64,000 bases of DNA from Austropuccinia psidii (lineage: Eukaryota; Basidiomycota; Pucciniomycetes; Pucciniales; Sphaerophragmiaceae). The stretch lies in assembly GCA_023105745.1 (NCBI GenBank), contig JALGQZ010000015.1, positions 4,115,499-4,179,498 on the forward strand, written 5' to 3'. Shown here piece after piece: positions 26,206 to 39,044 of this stretch. Each line of letters opens with the position of its first letter. Positions within the stretch are counted from its first letter, which is position 1. The notes beneath the pieces are model-generated. The model was not told where the DNA came from and ran no database searches. It was given only the letters and a program-made list of their open reading frames with translations. A program made the position numbers and the translations under genes.

Positions 26206-29200
26206 TTATATTTAATGAGAACAGTAATAGTAATCTTGTTCAATAGTAATATTATCAAGAGTTTCATAGACAGATCTTACACACGCCATCATATGAATTA
26301 GTATTTAATGCAAATAATGAGTGTTAGTAATAATACTGTTGAAGTCTAAAAATATAGCTTATCCAAAATTATTATTTTAAATCATACAGAATTCAGGTGA
26401 AATTGCAAGATTGAATTGGGAGAAAATGAAGTGTAAAGAGGGAAAGTAGGTTGGAATTAATCAGATTGAGAAGGCTGAAATCCAAAAAAAATAGAAATAT
26501 CATCTGAAAGGGAAAAAGAGGAGAAGGAATTAAACTTTGAGGAAAAAATTAAAAACAAAGAATAATTTTAAAGAGCACAAGCTGAATGTTAAATTGAATT
26601 CTCAACATGATCAAAAAATCATGAGCTTACCATTGCAATTTTATAATAAAATTGGTCAGAAACAGAAATGGAGTCCATTGAATTTGAAAAAAAAGCAGGA
26701 CCTGCACCAAGGTAGGCTAGGTGGAACCCAGATTGAACCTGCATGAAGCTTTTACTTGAACTGTAACAGTTTTCCATTTCATCATATGTCACAGCTTTGG
26801 TCATTTGGAATTTTAAGCAACAAAATTTAAATTTACTTGAATTTGAAAGATAAAAAAATATGCTTATAAATTATTAAGAAGAAATCTATTTTACTGAATT
26901 TTCTACAAAAATATAATTTTTTATTTCTTATAATAAATCAAACTTTCATTCTTATACCTAAAATTGTTAAATAAAATTAATGTAAGTTTTATATATTTAA
27001 TTTAAGTCAATTTAGTCAATAAAAGTAATAAAAATAAGGAATCATTTTTCCTTTTTTCCAAAATATTTAAATGAAATTTTTAACTATATACAAAGAAACA
27101 TTTCTCAAATTGTTTGAAAAATTAATTTTAAACAATATTACAAAAGTGCATTTCTTAAAAGACCTTTTTTTTATTAAATACTTTTGCTTTATTTCAAGAA
27201 AAACCCAAATACCATTAATAATTACTTGAAGGCTTTTAATAAGAAGTATTTTTATTACTTTTAATAATTTCATATTACAATTTTGCAAAGCCTTTCATAA
27301 TACCTCAATATACTCAATATAATTCATTTTCTTTTTGTTTAAAAAGAAATAGATTTTTGAGTGAAATTATAGAAAAAACTTTAATTCATTTTTATCACTA
27401 TCACCATGAAAAAATTGGCTACACCTGACATCAGGTGTTCTATTTGGACTTTGACATGGGAGATAAATTGGACCCAAGTAGGATATAGGACAGAAATTGA
27501 ATTTTAAAACAGAAGTTTTGGAAGAAATTCAAGCCACATATGTAAGCCACAAAGTTTCAATTCAATTGGCTTAATATTGGTGATCTGTAAGGATTTTCAA
27601 ATCTCAAAAGCTTAACAATACTTGATAAAATGAAGCATTTTCATTCCTTGTGTATTTCAATTTTGTTTTTTACTTGAGATCCTTAAATGGACAAAGAAAT
27701 AAATATTTTAGTTCTTTCTTATATATTTTCACATAAGTATTACATTTCAAATATAGATATTCTACACAACTCGTTTATCTTAATATATAAATAAATTGTG
27801 TTGAAGCTGGGTCCCTTGTAATTGGAATGAACATTGTATGAATCAAAAAAATTTCAAGTCCTCGAGAAGTTTCTGACACATATCTATACAGAAAGAGAGA
27901 TACCCTGATATTAAATTTCTATCTCCTATGAAAATCTGCATAATTAACACATAATATTAATTTTTTTCTTCTCTTGATAAGGTAATTGTTCAATTATATA
28001 TTCAAAAATAACTAAAATTAAAATGATACAAATTTATTTTTTGGAGAAGCTCACCAAGATGTAGTATATAATGAGTGAGAAGAGCTACTATCTCTGACCA
28101 TAAACTGCTGTAGGGGGGGGCTTTCCACTTATAGCTAATATATACATATATATCTTTAAAAAGAATCTTTTGTTTTATTTTTCATTCAAGATTTTCAAAT
28201 TATAAAATAAAAAGGCGTATATTCGTAATAATTATGATACTTATACAGAAAATATGGATTAATAAGTGCATATTTTAATCTCATAAACGGCTAAAATATC
28301 AGCTTCTTTGATTTTTTTGACTATTCAACCTTTTCATTTGTGAATAACAACTCATATAGCCCTGGATACATTACTGCTGAAAAATAATTCATCTAAAATT
28401 TGACCTCTTGATGTAGTGCATTATTTGATAATTGGAAAAAACATTATAGTATTTTTGACAATTCTTGATCTTTTTAGTTCTCATTTCACAAACCTTGGAG
28501 GAAATCCATATAAAAAAGTGTAATATAGCTTGAATACCTAATTTTTGTATATTTTATATGGAGGCAATGAAAGAATATGTTTTGAATTTAAGAGAATTAA
28601 AGACTAATTCTAATAATTCATTTAATCATTTTCATATATTTTATTGGTTTCACTTTCTATATCCTTCATTTTGAGTTTGTTTGGTTATATTTTATATCCA
28701 TTTTTTTCTTTTGTTTCAAGATGCCTGATATTTAATATCTTGAGGAGTATTGAAGATGTATGGAGAGCCCTCCATGTTATGAAAAACTGATAAATTAAGA
28801 CACATTCAATGAGTTGATATCTCAAATACTTGAAAATCAGTTTGTGACCTTATCAATCTTTAACAATAAAGAATATTAAGACATCAAAACTAATTTGGAG
28901 AGCTCTTCCATAATGTTTCTAAGCTACATTTTTTTGATGTTTATTGGGGAAAGATTTTTTTATTCTAATTAAAAGCTCATTAGAAACTAATCAATTGATG
29001 AAATATCTATTTCAAATAAGAGCCCACTTCTCATTTCAGGAGATATAAAAAATTCAAATAATTGTTTTGTGATTATAAAGATCCATTGTGATTACAGAAC
29101 AAAATAGCCATTATAAATAAGTCTCTTTAGAAAGCTTCTTTCTAAGGATTTTTTTTTGAATATTAGCAGACATTTCTGAAGTTCGGTATAACTTTATAGA

Positions 29201-30420
29201 TCAATACAATAAAAGAAATAGTAAAGTGCGGATTATGAACTATTTACAGGTTAAATATGACTTGAAGATATAAATCACTAATGAAAGGGTATTTCAGATA
29301 AAAGTGGTTAATAACGATTTGTTAGATTTTTGTTATCTATTTTGGAAAGGGGGATAAAAGTACTTAATGGAGTTATAATTTGAAAAGGGAGGGCACAGAA
29401 ATAAGCATGATATTTTTGGGAAGTAAACTTGAGGTGCAAAAAATCTTACTTCAGTAGCATAAAAAACCATCTTCAAAACATAGTCTTAATCACTCCTCAA
29501 TTATTTGCATTTGGTTATTAAAAGGTTCCCAAGGAATTCACATATTTTCAGCTTTTATTGTATAGGAATTCAAGAAAACTTTCTTTTCAGAGATTTTCAA
29601 AACCACCAATGTAGTTTTTGATAATACATTGGAGTAACTTTTTATTTTAATAATGAATAAATATTAATTAATAAATTGATTTTTGATTAAGTTGTTAAAA
29701 TCTTACTAATCCTTGTTAAAATAAATCAATTAAGTCAATTTAACTTTTGAGCTTAGCTGAACAGTATTACACTTAAATTAAGCTTTTTGAAACATTTATA
29801 ACTGAACGTAATTGATGATATTTTCATGTACATTTCAGAAATTGAGTTAATTGCTCCTCATTCCTAGAAAACATTCATAATATTGATGTCTTTAATCAAT
29901 ATAATAAGTAATATGTTGAATTGAGCATTTTCGATATTATCACCTCCCACATTTTTTTGCAATTAAGTAATTTTTTGCTTATTTATGCAGGATAAAACAC
30001 AAGAAGGAAATAAATTAAGGACAAATTGATAAATATTCTTTGGAAAAAATTAAGCTAAAATTATGAGGCTAATTTAAGAGAATTAATGAGAAAAAGATTT
30101 GTTAAAGCTGAAATTTTCTGCTTTTATTATTATCAATAAGATTTTTTTGTCATTTTTCTTTCTTGAATGCCAGTAAAAACATCTTCATTCCTTTTAATGT
30201 AAAACTTTTCTAATTTATTATATTCAGTTTTTGTGTTTCATTATCCATAGCTTAATGATCATGTGATATTATCTTATATGGTTGACTTTGGTTTCTTCCG
30301 TTTTTCCCCAATTCTTGTGAGGTTTGTTTTGAATTTTTATGTCCTTTTATTTTTCTTTCTTTCTTTAAGTTTTTAATTTATTGAATTTATTTTAAGCTCT
30401 AATTTGGTATTTGTATTACA
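26206..30420. other. AT-rich stretch without a gene
   Basis: There is no open frame with protein-like composition and no terminal repeats or RNA gene that I can support. The frames at 26537-26804 and 27067-27288 are low-complexity. Confidence 0.5.
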
Positions 30421-30424
30421 GTAG

Positions 30425-30610
30425 TAGTCCTGTAAGGCCTGTTACTGTGAAATTGTCGATGATCATTGACAATTTTACATGACTGGTCCTTTAACACCTG
30501 CTACTCTAAGATTTTTGACAATTTTGAACAATTTGATAGTAGTGGGCTTCTAAGCTCCTGAATTTTTGATTTTCACAAAGTTTAGCCCTTTCCCAGTAGC
30601 ATGTACTGAA
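30425..30610. repeat. Weak three-copy repeat, period about 60 bp
   Basis: Three diverged copies of a unit with GTCCT, then CCTGYTACT, then TTGACAATTTT lie side by side just upstream of the Gypsy element. An inverted 6-base pair ACAGTA..TACTGT flanks the first copy. The call is by eye and weak. Confidence 0.3.
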
Positions 30611-31632
30611 CTACATAGTGCCTGCTACTGCTATTATGATTGAAAAAATATGACTTTCAAAAAAAATATATGATATTAACAATAGAACATAAACTGAGAG
30701 CTTTTATTGTATAAATAAATAATTATACAATAAAGGAGATAAAACAATAATGAAAATAAAAAAAGTACTAATACATGAAAAAGGAAAGGCATATATTTTG
30801 TATTCATTTTTGTGAGCCTTAGAGGTATTTTCATATACCCAAAAGACCACAAATCATAAATTAAGATCCAAATATAAATAAAATAAGTTTCTTTATATTA
30901 TAAAAATAAAAATTGAAATATAAATACAAATATATATTTAAAAATCAAAATTTAATTATAATTCAAAAATAAAATTGCAATAAAATTTAAAATTATGAAA
31001 TTACATTTTTACTTGTAAGAATTAAGTAAAGATGAATTTTCAATAAAAATTGTGAAATTTGAATATTTTTGGTAAAACGTTATAGAGAATATATTATAAA
31101 TTTTTATCAAATAAATAAACTTAAAGAAATTATCACACCATTGGATTCCTCATAAAAAATAAAGTGGGGTCACCTCTGGATGAATTTTCTGTAACTCAAC
31201 TATAAATAAGCTTAGATTAAGTTTTTAGTATTTTTTGTACAAACGTATGAAAATACTCAAAACCTTAATTTAATTCACACCACATGTGGTCTTAACCATC
31301 AATTTTGGTTCTAAAATTGAGGTGTTGTGTTTACTTTAGAAGTTATGAGGAATTGAAGTATTTTCAATTGAATTCAATTGAAATGTCAAAATGTGCGCGT
31401 GTATTACATAAATGAGCCTAAATTTACATATGAGGTATCAATTGTTAAAGATGTTTAATTAAAAACTCAATTGAATTACATGATGAGGAATTAAATAAAA
31501 TTTAATTTGGAAAGATTAATTCTGGGGGGGGGAAAGACACTCTAGCTCTAAGGGGGAGCTAGACCCCCAAAATACTTGCTGACTGGCGTGAGATGTCAAA
31601 ATAAATGCAAAGGTTCATTACCTTTGGCCTGG

Positions 31633-31661
31633 AATTGAGTCACAGGGTCTGTGACTCAATT
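31633..31661. promoter_or_regulatory. Perfect 13-bp inverted repeat with paired Gcn4/AP-1 sites (5' LTR)
   Basis: Arms AATTGAGTCACAG and CTGTGACTCAATT flank a GGT loop. Each arm contains a TGAGTCA/TGACTCA bZIP consensus of the Gcn4/AP-1 type. It lies about 340 bp upstream of the TATAAAAG box in U3, where an enhancer would be expected. Starvation-responsive control is inference. Confidence 0.55.
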
Positions 31662-32000
31662 GATGATGAGGTTTTGATACCAACCAGGGTAGTTTTAACT
31701 GCCGCCAAAAGGGTAAAACTACCCTTAAGTTAAAACAATGTTAGCAAGAACAGTTTTAACTGGTTTCTACGCCTCTTACACACATTCTGACGTGTTTTGA
31801 AGGCCCTAGACCAGGTATTGCTATAGTAATGGATGAGTTAAGGGTCTAAAGTGGCTCAAAATAGCAAAAAATGGCTTAAACCAGCCCTTTTTTGGTCTAA
31901 ACCAGGGTTCAATGATGCCATAATTGGATTTTTGGTTGTCAGACTGTTTTTCACGACTGACTAGAGTGAATTTTACTTTTGGAGTAAGCAAATTGATAGC

Positions 32001-32008
32001 TATAAAAG
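32001..32008 (+). promoter_or_regulatory. TATA box of the 5' LTR
   Basis: TATAAAAG is conserved at the same position in the 3' LTR (40192-40199). It is the best candidate for the element's core promoter and implies transcription start about 30 bases downstream. Confidence 0.55.
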
Positions 32009-32626
32009 AATGTCTTCTTTGCCCCACTTTTCTCTTCATGTTAGAATCTTTTCCTTTTACAATTAGTTTAAAAACTGTTAAACCAATCAATAGAAGATTC
32101 CAAACAACCTTTTGAAATCATTTTAGAGCTTTTAAAATTGTGAAAAAACCATTATAAAAGTTTTTTGTAACTATTATAATCATTTTTACCCCTGAACCAC
32201 CCCAAAAGTGAATTAAAGCATCTTTCATTACTGTTAGCTTTGTCACTTTGTTTCCAAATTCACTCTGGTCACTTTTGGGTGTGTTTTTTCTTTTAATATC
32301 TTCTTAAAGAATTTGTTCTTGAATTAATTACTTGCAGTTCTTTGCTCAATCAATTCCAATTGAAATTGCTCTTGAAGAAATTTCTTTTGTAGCCTTAAAT
32401 ATCTCTTGTAGAGTATTTTTGGATAAATCTTTATTGTTGGTAAAACAATAAATTTTTATTATATTATTGTTTTATACCTATAAAGTTAAAAACAATTCCA
32501 TTGGCGTGTTTTCTCTTTAAAAATACTACTTTATTACTATTTTTAGGGAATTCTACCTTATACAAATTTTCAGGACAGGAAAAGTACTTGATATTTTATC
32601 AAAGTTTCATATCCACACCTTACATT

Positions 32627-32644
32627 TGGGGGCCCAGCCGTGAT
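32627..32644 (+). other. Primer-binding site
   Basis: TGGGGGCCCAGCCGTGAT starts two bases after the LTR end. It begins with TGG, the complement of a tRNA CCA end, and the next base implies a C discriminator, which in eukaryotes is typical of tRNA-Pro. The exact primer tRNA is not established. Confidence 0.6.
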
Positions 32645-32827
32645 ATTTTACCTGTGACATATTTTCTTTACCAATTTTTAATCCTTTTTCTTATATTGGA
32701 AAATTTAAAAAAAATATAAAAAATACTTATAATTCAAAAAAATCCAAAAAAAATAACTTTTTTTCATATTATAAGTGAGGCTTATATTTTATTTCTTTTT
32801 TTGAAATACCTTTTTTTACTTGATTAA

Positions 32828-35350
32828 TTGGCTTTTTCATTAATTTTAGTGTCTGAAAATGTGGTAAGACAAGAAAACATTGAAACAGCCTCCACAGTTA
32901 CTAGCATTATTCCTGCAAGCACTGTGATTTCTGATCATAATAGCACTGTCATTATAACTCAGAATAACCAACAAGAGCCAATGTCTTTCGAATTGATCAA
33001 CTTGGAAATCAGTAATACTCTTCATAAAGCTAAAAATTTGGCAAATAGTAAGTTTTTGATGTAAAATTACTATTTAAAAATCTTTTTAATCATAAAATAT
33101 GCCTTAAGCCAGATCAGGAGAAAGCTATAAGCCCTCAAGCAGCTCCCAAAAAAGGTCATAGATGTCATTATGGCAGAAGACAATCAGATACAGAAGGACA
33201 GGGGTCAGTAAAAGACTTACATAACAATAAATTGTCCAATTCTGAAGCTGATGACACTATTTTACCTTCAAAAAGAGCTGACATTGTCACAAGAAGACTC
33301 AGTGGACATTTACGAAGCCAGCCAGAAGGCTGAAATCAATGCACTGCAGCACAAAGATTACCAGATCCTTGCAAATCTGTGGAAAAACTGCATGAACTCA
33401 TACCTGACTGTAAGAGATATCCTGGGTCATCCCAACACATGCAAGTTACTCAATGCATGCCATCCATTGATGGAAAAGAAGAATATGATGCTTTTAACAG
33501 AAGAATGGAGGAAAAATAACCCACCACCACCAAAGCAAGTGCCAAGACCAGGGCCAGTAGCCAGCAGCAGCAATTCCAACTTTAAAAAGCAGCCACAAGC
33601 TCAAAACAAGGGCAAAGGGAAGGCACCAGCCCCAAAGCCTTACAGCCAGGGATACAGGATTCCAAAGATTAAACAGGCTGCCATGGAAAATGTATTTCAG
33701 ATATCCAGAACCATGATTGAATTACAGAAGAATGAAGAAGCCATATTAAGATTCCAGAAGCAATTTCTGAAATATTTGATTCCATCCCAGAGCTGTATGA
33801 AGCTATAAATGACGTGAAAAAACATCTTTCTGATAAAAATGAAAACATTTGTAACAACATTAAGACAAACAACTTGAGTCTGTGCCAAATTAATGAAACA
33901 CTTATGTGTTTTGAAAAATATTTGAGAACAATTAAAAATTGCAATAATGATAATTATTTTGGCAATACAATAAATGAACACTCTACTATTATTAAAGAGT
34001 TAAAAGACAAATATTCTAAATTCAATATTGATGACATAATTGAAACAAGAATTAAACAAGCCATAAGCATTATTAAGACAGATAACAAGAAAGTCCTTGA
34101 TGACATTTCAAATTCATTTAATGAAGTAAAGACATATACCATTGCCTTGAAAAAGTGTTTTGATGCTTCACAAGAAGAAGTATCAAAATTATCAATGAAA
34201 TTGAATCAAGTCACTGCTGATAATACAAGACAGACAGAATTATGGTAAGAACTGACACATAAGGAAGACATGTATAAAATTGAAGTAATAAATTTAATAC
34301 AAGCCTTCCAACATGAATAAAGGAATTCCCAAAGGTGTAGCAACAGTAAAATGAATGATATTGAAGAAATACTGAGCACCTTACCAAGAATTTCTACACC
34401 TCTGAATATAAATGATGGTACAAGGATTTTAAATCCACAATTATTGGAACCCGATAATTCACAGTTAAAAAATGACTTCTCCACTTCCTTTCATAACTTG
34501 GAACCATCAATGGACCAAGTACTTTTAAAAGAAGTACCAAAACTTAAAGAATCGCCTCACTTCAGTGGTGAAGAAGAATATGCCCATATGGAATTCATCA
34601 GAGTAATTGACATGATTGAAGAAGATTTTGAATTACCAGACAGACTGGTAACAGCAATATTTAACACCTTGTTTACCAGATCAGCTCACAGATGGTATAT
34701 CAAATTAAGACAAGCACATGGACACCAAAGTTGGACTTGGTGGAAAACCCAAATTATCAACAAATGAGGCAATGATTCTTGGAGATTTAAAGTGGAGACA
34801 GCCTTTGAATCTGCCAAATTTAATGCTGATAAAGACAAAGCCTTACCATGCTTTTGCAAACAAAAAGACAGACTAAGAGCATTATACCCTGACATGTCAG
34901 AATTTATGATCCACAGAAAGATTCCGAGACAATGTGGAGGTGTCTTAGAGCATGCTGTCAAAAGCAGGACTACTGAAAAATCTTCATCAGAGGATATTAT
35001 CAATATATTAGAAGAAGTAACCACCAGAACCAAAATTGGTTCTAGTAGGGTGAATCTCAAAACAAGGTTTAATACACCTTGGAAATATTCTGTGGACAAA
35101 AACCTCAAAGAAAACTCTAATAATAAATATAAATCTGCAGATACAGTCAGAAAGTGCCATATTTGCCAAAGCACCACCCATCTAGCCAATACATGTCCAA
35201 AAAGGGGGAAAATCAATGAAATTGATATTGAAAAGGAACCTGATGTTGAGAAAGATGAGATAATTGAAGACAATTCAGATGATAAGTCATCAATATTTTC
35301 TGAATCTTCAAAAGATATAGAAAATATTGATACCACTTTTGACATCATGG
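32828..35350 (+). pseudogene. gag of the Gypsy element, broken
   Basis: The first part (32828-33047) encodes MAFSLILVSENVV onward. A GTAAGT donor at 33048 and an AAGCCAG acceptor at 33112 define a 65-bp intron that moves translation into the frame used by all later Gag and Pol sequence. That frame has six stops between 33113 and 33813, then stops TAA 34246, TAA 34318 and TGA 34765. The middle is coiled-coil-like, rich in Lys, Asn and Asp. The WYIKLRQAHGHQSWTWWK block (34690-34750) is a capsid-type segment. A CCHC zinc knuckle, CHICQSTTHLANTC, is encoded at 35155-35196 and would bind RNA. A 185-codon frame at 33251-33808 overlaps Gag out of frame and is probably not the Gag product. The role would be particle assembly. 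A possible acceptor at about 32849 leaves the true start uncertain. Confidence 0.8.
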
Positions 35351-35399
35351 AATCTTATTCCCACTTACCACAATTGAGAAATAGTCAACTTGATTTATC

Positions 35400-37484
35400 A
35401 AAAGTTGAAGATGCACAACTTATGAAAACAAAACCAAACAGGGGGAAAGGTTATACAGCTTGTAGCTCCTGTATAACAGAAGTGGTGATTGACAATAAGC
35501 CCACTAAAATTTTTCTTGACCCAGGAGCCTTCTGCTCTTGTGTTGGGAAATCTTTTCTTATAACTTGTGTACCAAATTTTGAATACCAATTGTTTCCAAT
35601 TGATGCTATCTAATTCAATAGTTCAAGTAATCCAATGAGAGAATTGGGAATTTTTGAGACCAATGTCATATTCACCCACATTAATGGGAATTTAAGGATC
35701 ACAGTTGAATTTGTTGTTATGGAAAATTGCTCTAGTACTCATTTTATATTGGGAAATGACTCTTTAATCATGTATGAAATAGATTTGCATAATAACAAAG
35801 ACAGATACTTTACTATTGGAGACAATAAGCATCAGAAATTTGCCTTTTTACCATTTAAAACACAAATTACAGTAAATAAAATATCACCAGTCAACTTAGA
35901 ATTGGAAAAATTCAAATCTGAACAGTTGAGGGAGGCTGAAATAAGCCTTCTTCTGACTGGTAAACAAGAAAATGAACTTTCTTCCCTTTTGTATTACCAC
36001 AAAGGAGCATTTGCTTCAGACAAAGAACCTCTAGGAGCAATTATTGGTTGTGAAGTTGACATCATTCTTAATATTGAAAGACCTTATCCACCACTCTTAA
36101 GGAGACCTACATACTCAGCAAGTCCCAAGTCAAGAGAAGCTCCGGAAACTCATATCAAAGAACTTCTAGACCTTGGTGTAAGAAGAAAGGTTGGGCACAA
36201 TGAAGAGGTAGAAATAACTACACCAGTAATAGTGGCATGGCATAATGGAAAATCCAGAATGGTTGGAGACTTTAGAGATCTGAACACTTACACTGTTCCT
36301 GATAGGTACCCAATACCAAAAATCCAAATTTCCCTTACTCAAATATCTCAAGCAGTATATATAACCACTATGGATGCCCTTAAAGGATTCCATCAAAATG
36401 TGGTGACACCAAGAGCAAGAAAATATTTGAGAATTATTGTTAATTGTGGAGTGTATGAATATTTAAGAATGCCCTTTGGTATCAAAAATGCACCTCAACA
36501 CTTCCAAAGAATGATGAATGAAATCTTCCCTGAAGAACTTTCAGAGGGATGGTTAATCATTTACATTGATGACATTATTGTCTGTTCCAAGACTTGGGAA
36601 GATCACATGTACATATTGTCCAGAGTTTTGACAAAAATTTAATCAGTGAACATGAAAATCTCTTTGAAAAAATGTCATTTTGGATTTAAAAACTCAAAGC
36701 ACTAGGACATGTTGTATCTGGTTTGTCCCTTGGAATTGACAAAAATGAAGTTGCAGCAGTATTGCTAAAATCCATTCCTCAGAAAAAAATAGAAATTCAG
36801 TCATTTTCAGGTTTTTCAGGATATTACAGGCAACACATTAAATATTTTGCATCCATAGCAAGACCACTTTATAAATTGTGTGACAAAGACACAGTATTTG
36901 AAATGACTGTTGACAGAGTCAAAGCTTTTGAGTCTCTAAGAGAAGCCTTGAACACTTATGCACTCTTACTGATGCCAGACTTTAAGTTGCCTTTTAAATT
37001 GTATATTGATGCATCAGGGGATGGGCTGGGCGCTGAACTTCACCAAGTTCAGATCATAAGTGATAAACCTGTGGAAGGACCCATATTTTTCATATCCAGG
37101 CAAATCAAACCAACTGAAGCCAGATATGGAGCAAGTCAAATGGAATGTCTATGCCTTGTCTGGGCATTAGAAAAATTGAACCACTTCTTAGAGGGATGTG
37201 TTTTTGAAGTGATAACATATTGTACAGCTGTCAAATCACTTTTAAACATGAAAACACCTAACAGACATATGCTCAGATGGCAAATAGCCATACAAGAATA
37301 CAGAGGCAATATGACTATTGTTCATAAAGATGGGAATGTTCACAAAAATGAAGATGGACTAAGCAGATGGCCATTACCAAATGATATTGATAATCCTGCT
37401 TATGTGCCAGAAGAAGCTTCACCAAAGATCCCAATAGAAGGAATAAGTGTTACAGACTTGATGCCACCTTCTTTGAAGAAGTAA
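35400..37484 (+). pseudogene. Protease, reverse transcriptase and RNase H of the Gypsy element, broken
   Basis: The protease region reads FLDPGAFCSCVGKSFL near 35510-35560. The Asp-Pro-Gly-Ala box departs from the usual D(S/T)GA. A TAA at 35611 interrupts the protease tail. Reverse transcriptase spans about 35990-36720, with MVGDFRDLNTYTVPDRYPIP, LRMPFGIKNAPQHF and the catalytic YIDD box (about 36564-36575). A TAA at 36640 and a one-base frameshift near 36690 break the thumb. RNase H (36723-37484) keeps [12 protein letters not shown] and the Glu in [15 protein letters not shown]. The expected TD in the third site is TY (ITYCTA), so a catalytic Asp appears lost. The segment ends at a frameshift near 37475. 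Enzymatic roles are established for the family. Confidence 0.85.
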
Positions 37485-39019
37485 GAAACAATCACACTCA
37501 AGATAAGAACTGTAGCATCTTATTCCAATTACTTAACAAAGACTGCAAAAACAACTCCCTAATACATTCCTTGGATGAAATATGGAAGAAATCCTATGAT
37601 GAAGGAAGATTTTACCTACTGGATGGTATAATTTACCACAGAACCAAACACACATGTGTCATGACAGTTGTAGACAGGTCACTAATCAATCTTGTACTAA
37701 AAGAATGCCACAACAGCCCCTTTTCAGGACATCTGTCTGAAGAAAGAACAAGAGAAAAGGTAAAGACCTGCATATGGTGGCCAATGTGGCAGAAAGATGT
37801 TTCGGAGTATTGCAAAACCTGTGACAGATGCCAAAAGGCAAATGAATTCACTGGAAAGAGACTTGGAAATATGATGAAAATCCAAGAACCCAGCAGACCT
37901 TGGGAAATTTTCCATATGGATTGGGTAACTGGCCTATCACCAGGAGGTGACAGAGGTTATAGTTCTTTCCAAGTGATTGTAGACAGATTAAGTAAAACTC
38001 CAATCTTTTTACCATATCACAAAGATGATACAGCCATGGACACAGCTCTTCTGATATGGAATAGAGTAGTGTCTTGGACTGGCATATTTACAAATATCAT
38101 TAGTGACAGGGATCCCAAATTCACTTCAGCACTATGAACAAATCTTCACCAATTATTTGGCACTAAGATGTCCTTCTCTACAGCCTACCCCCCACAAACT
38201 GATGGTCTAGCTGAAAGGATGATCCAGACCTTAGAGGACATGGTAAGAAGATTTTGTGCATATGTACTTGAACTCAAAGATTGTGATGGATTTACCCATG
38301 ATTGGTGCACTGTGTTTCCAGCACTGGAATTAGCATATAAAACATCAATCCATTCCAGTACCAATCAAACTCCTGCTATCCTAGAAAAGGGATGGAACCC
38401 CAAATTACCCCAAGATTCCTTGAGGAAATATTTGATTGAAATACATCCCACAGCTGCTAGCTTCAAGGGAATACTAGACAAAGCTGGAAAGCATGCAGTA
38501 AGGTGCATGGAAGACTCTTATGCATATGCTAAGGACAAATGGGATAAATCACATGCAACTCCAGATTTCAAAGTAGGGGATTTAGTTCTTGTATCCACCA
38601 CTAACTTCAATAAAGTCAAAGGATGTAAAAAGCTGAAAGACTCCTTTGAAGGACCTTTTGTTATTAAGGCCCTTCATGGGGAAAATGCTGTTGAAGTAGA
38701 GTTATCTGAAGAACTTAGCAATAAGCATCCTACATTTCCAGTGAGCTTGATAAAGCCATATAAATCTAGTGATGCTGAAAGATTTCCCCTGAGGAATAAA
38801 GCTCCCCAAGTTATACCTCCTATTGAGTCATCTGGAAGTAAGAAAATTACCAAAGTTGTCAAAGAAAGAAAGTTGAGAACCAACAAAGTAAGGGAATACC
38901 TTGTTAGGTATAGTGACCCAACTTGTGAAGATAAATGATTGCCAGAAAAAGACATACCTGAAGCTACTAAACTTCTCAGAAGGTTCAGGAACACTAGAAA
39001 TAACAATATTACAAAGTAA
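37478..39019 (+). pseudogene. Integrase and chromodomain-like tail of the Gypsy element, broken
   Basis: The frame opens at about 37478 ([11 protein letters not shown]) and runs to a TAA at 39017-39019. The HHCC zinc site is HNSPFSGH..CKTCDRC (about 37708-37832). The catalytic triad is Asp in FHMDWVTG, Asp in SDRDPKF and Glu in DGLAERMI (about 38205-38222). An in-frame TGA at 38135 follows FTSAL and another TGA at 38936 follows CEDK. Both sit where Trp would be expected, compatible with G-to-A change. The C-terminus (VREYLVRYSDP..LPEKDIPEATKLLRRF) resembles a chromodomain, which in chromoviruses guides integration to heterochromatin. That link is inferred. Confidence 0.88.
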
Positions 39020-39032
39020 TATTCCTTTTTTT

Positions 39033-39044
39033 AGGGGGAGGGAA
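39033..39044 (+). other. Polypurine tract
   Basis: AGGGGGAGGGAA lies directly before the 3' LTR after a T-run, and downstream of the integrase stop. It is the expected primer site for plus-strand synthesis. Confidence 0.75.

Larger units (their letters stand above)
30811..32624 (+). repeat. 5' LTR of the Gypsy element
   Basis: The 1814-bp LTR starts TGTGAGCC and ends TTACA. It contains a strong inverted repeat with two bZIP-type sites (31633-31661), a TATAAAAG box at 32001-32008 and an AATAAA at 32447-32452. This suggests a U3 of about 1.2 kb and an R/U5 of about 0.6 kb. A short GGGGG..CCCCC stem (around 31552-31570) is shared with the 3' LTR and with the truncated copy at 59.6 kb. Confidence 0.92.

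Noticed and set aside
33669..35348. Minus-strand ORFs of 91-220 codons inside the Gypsy element
   Set aside because: They are antisense shadows of gag and protease sequence.
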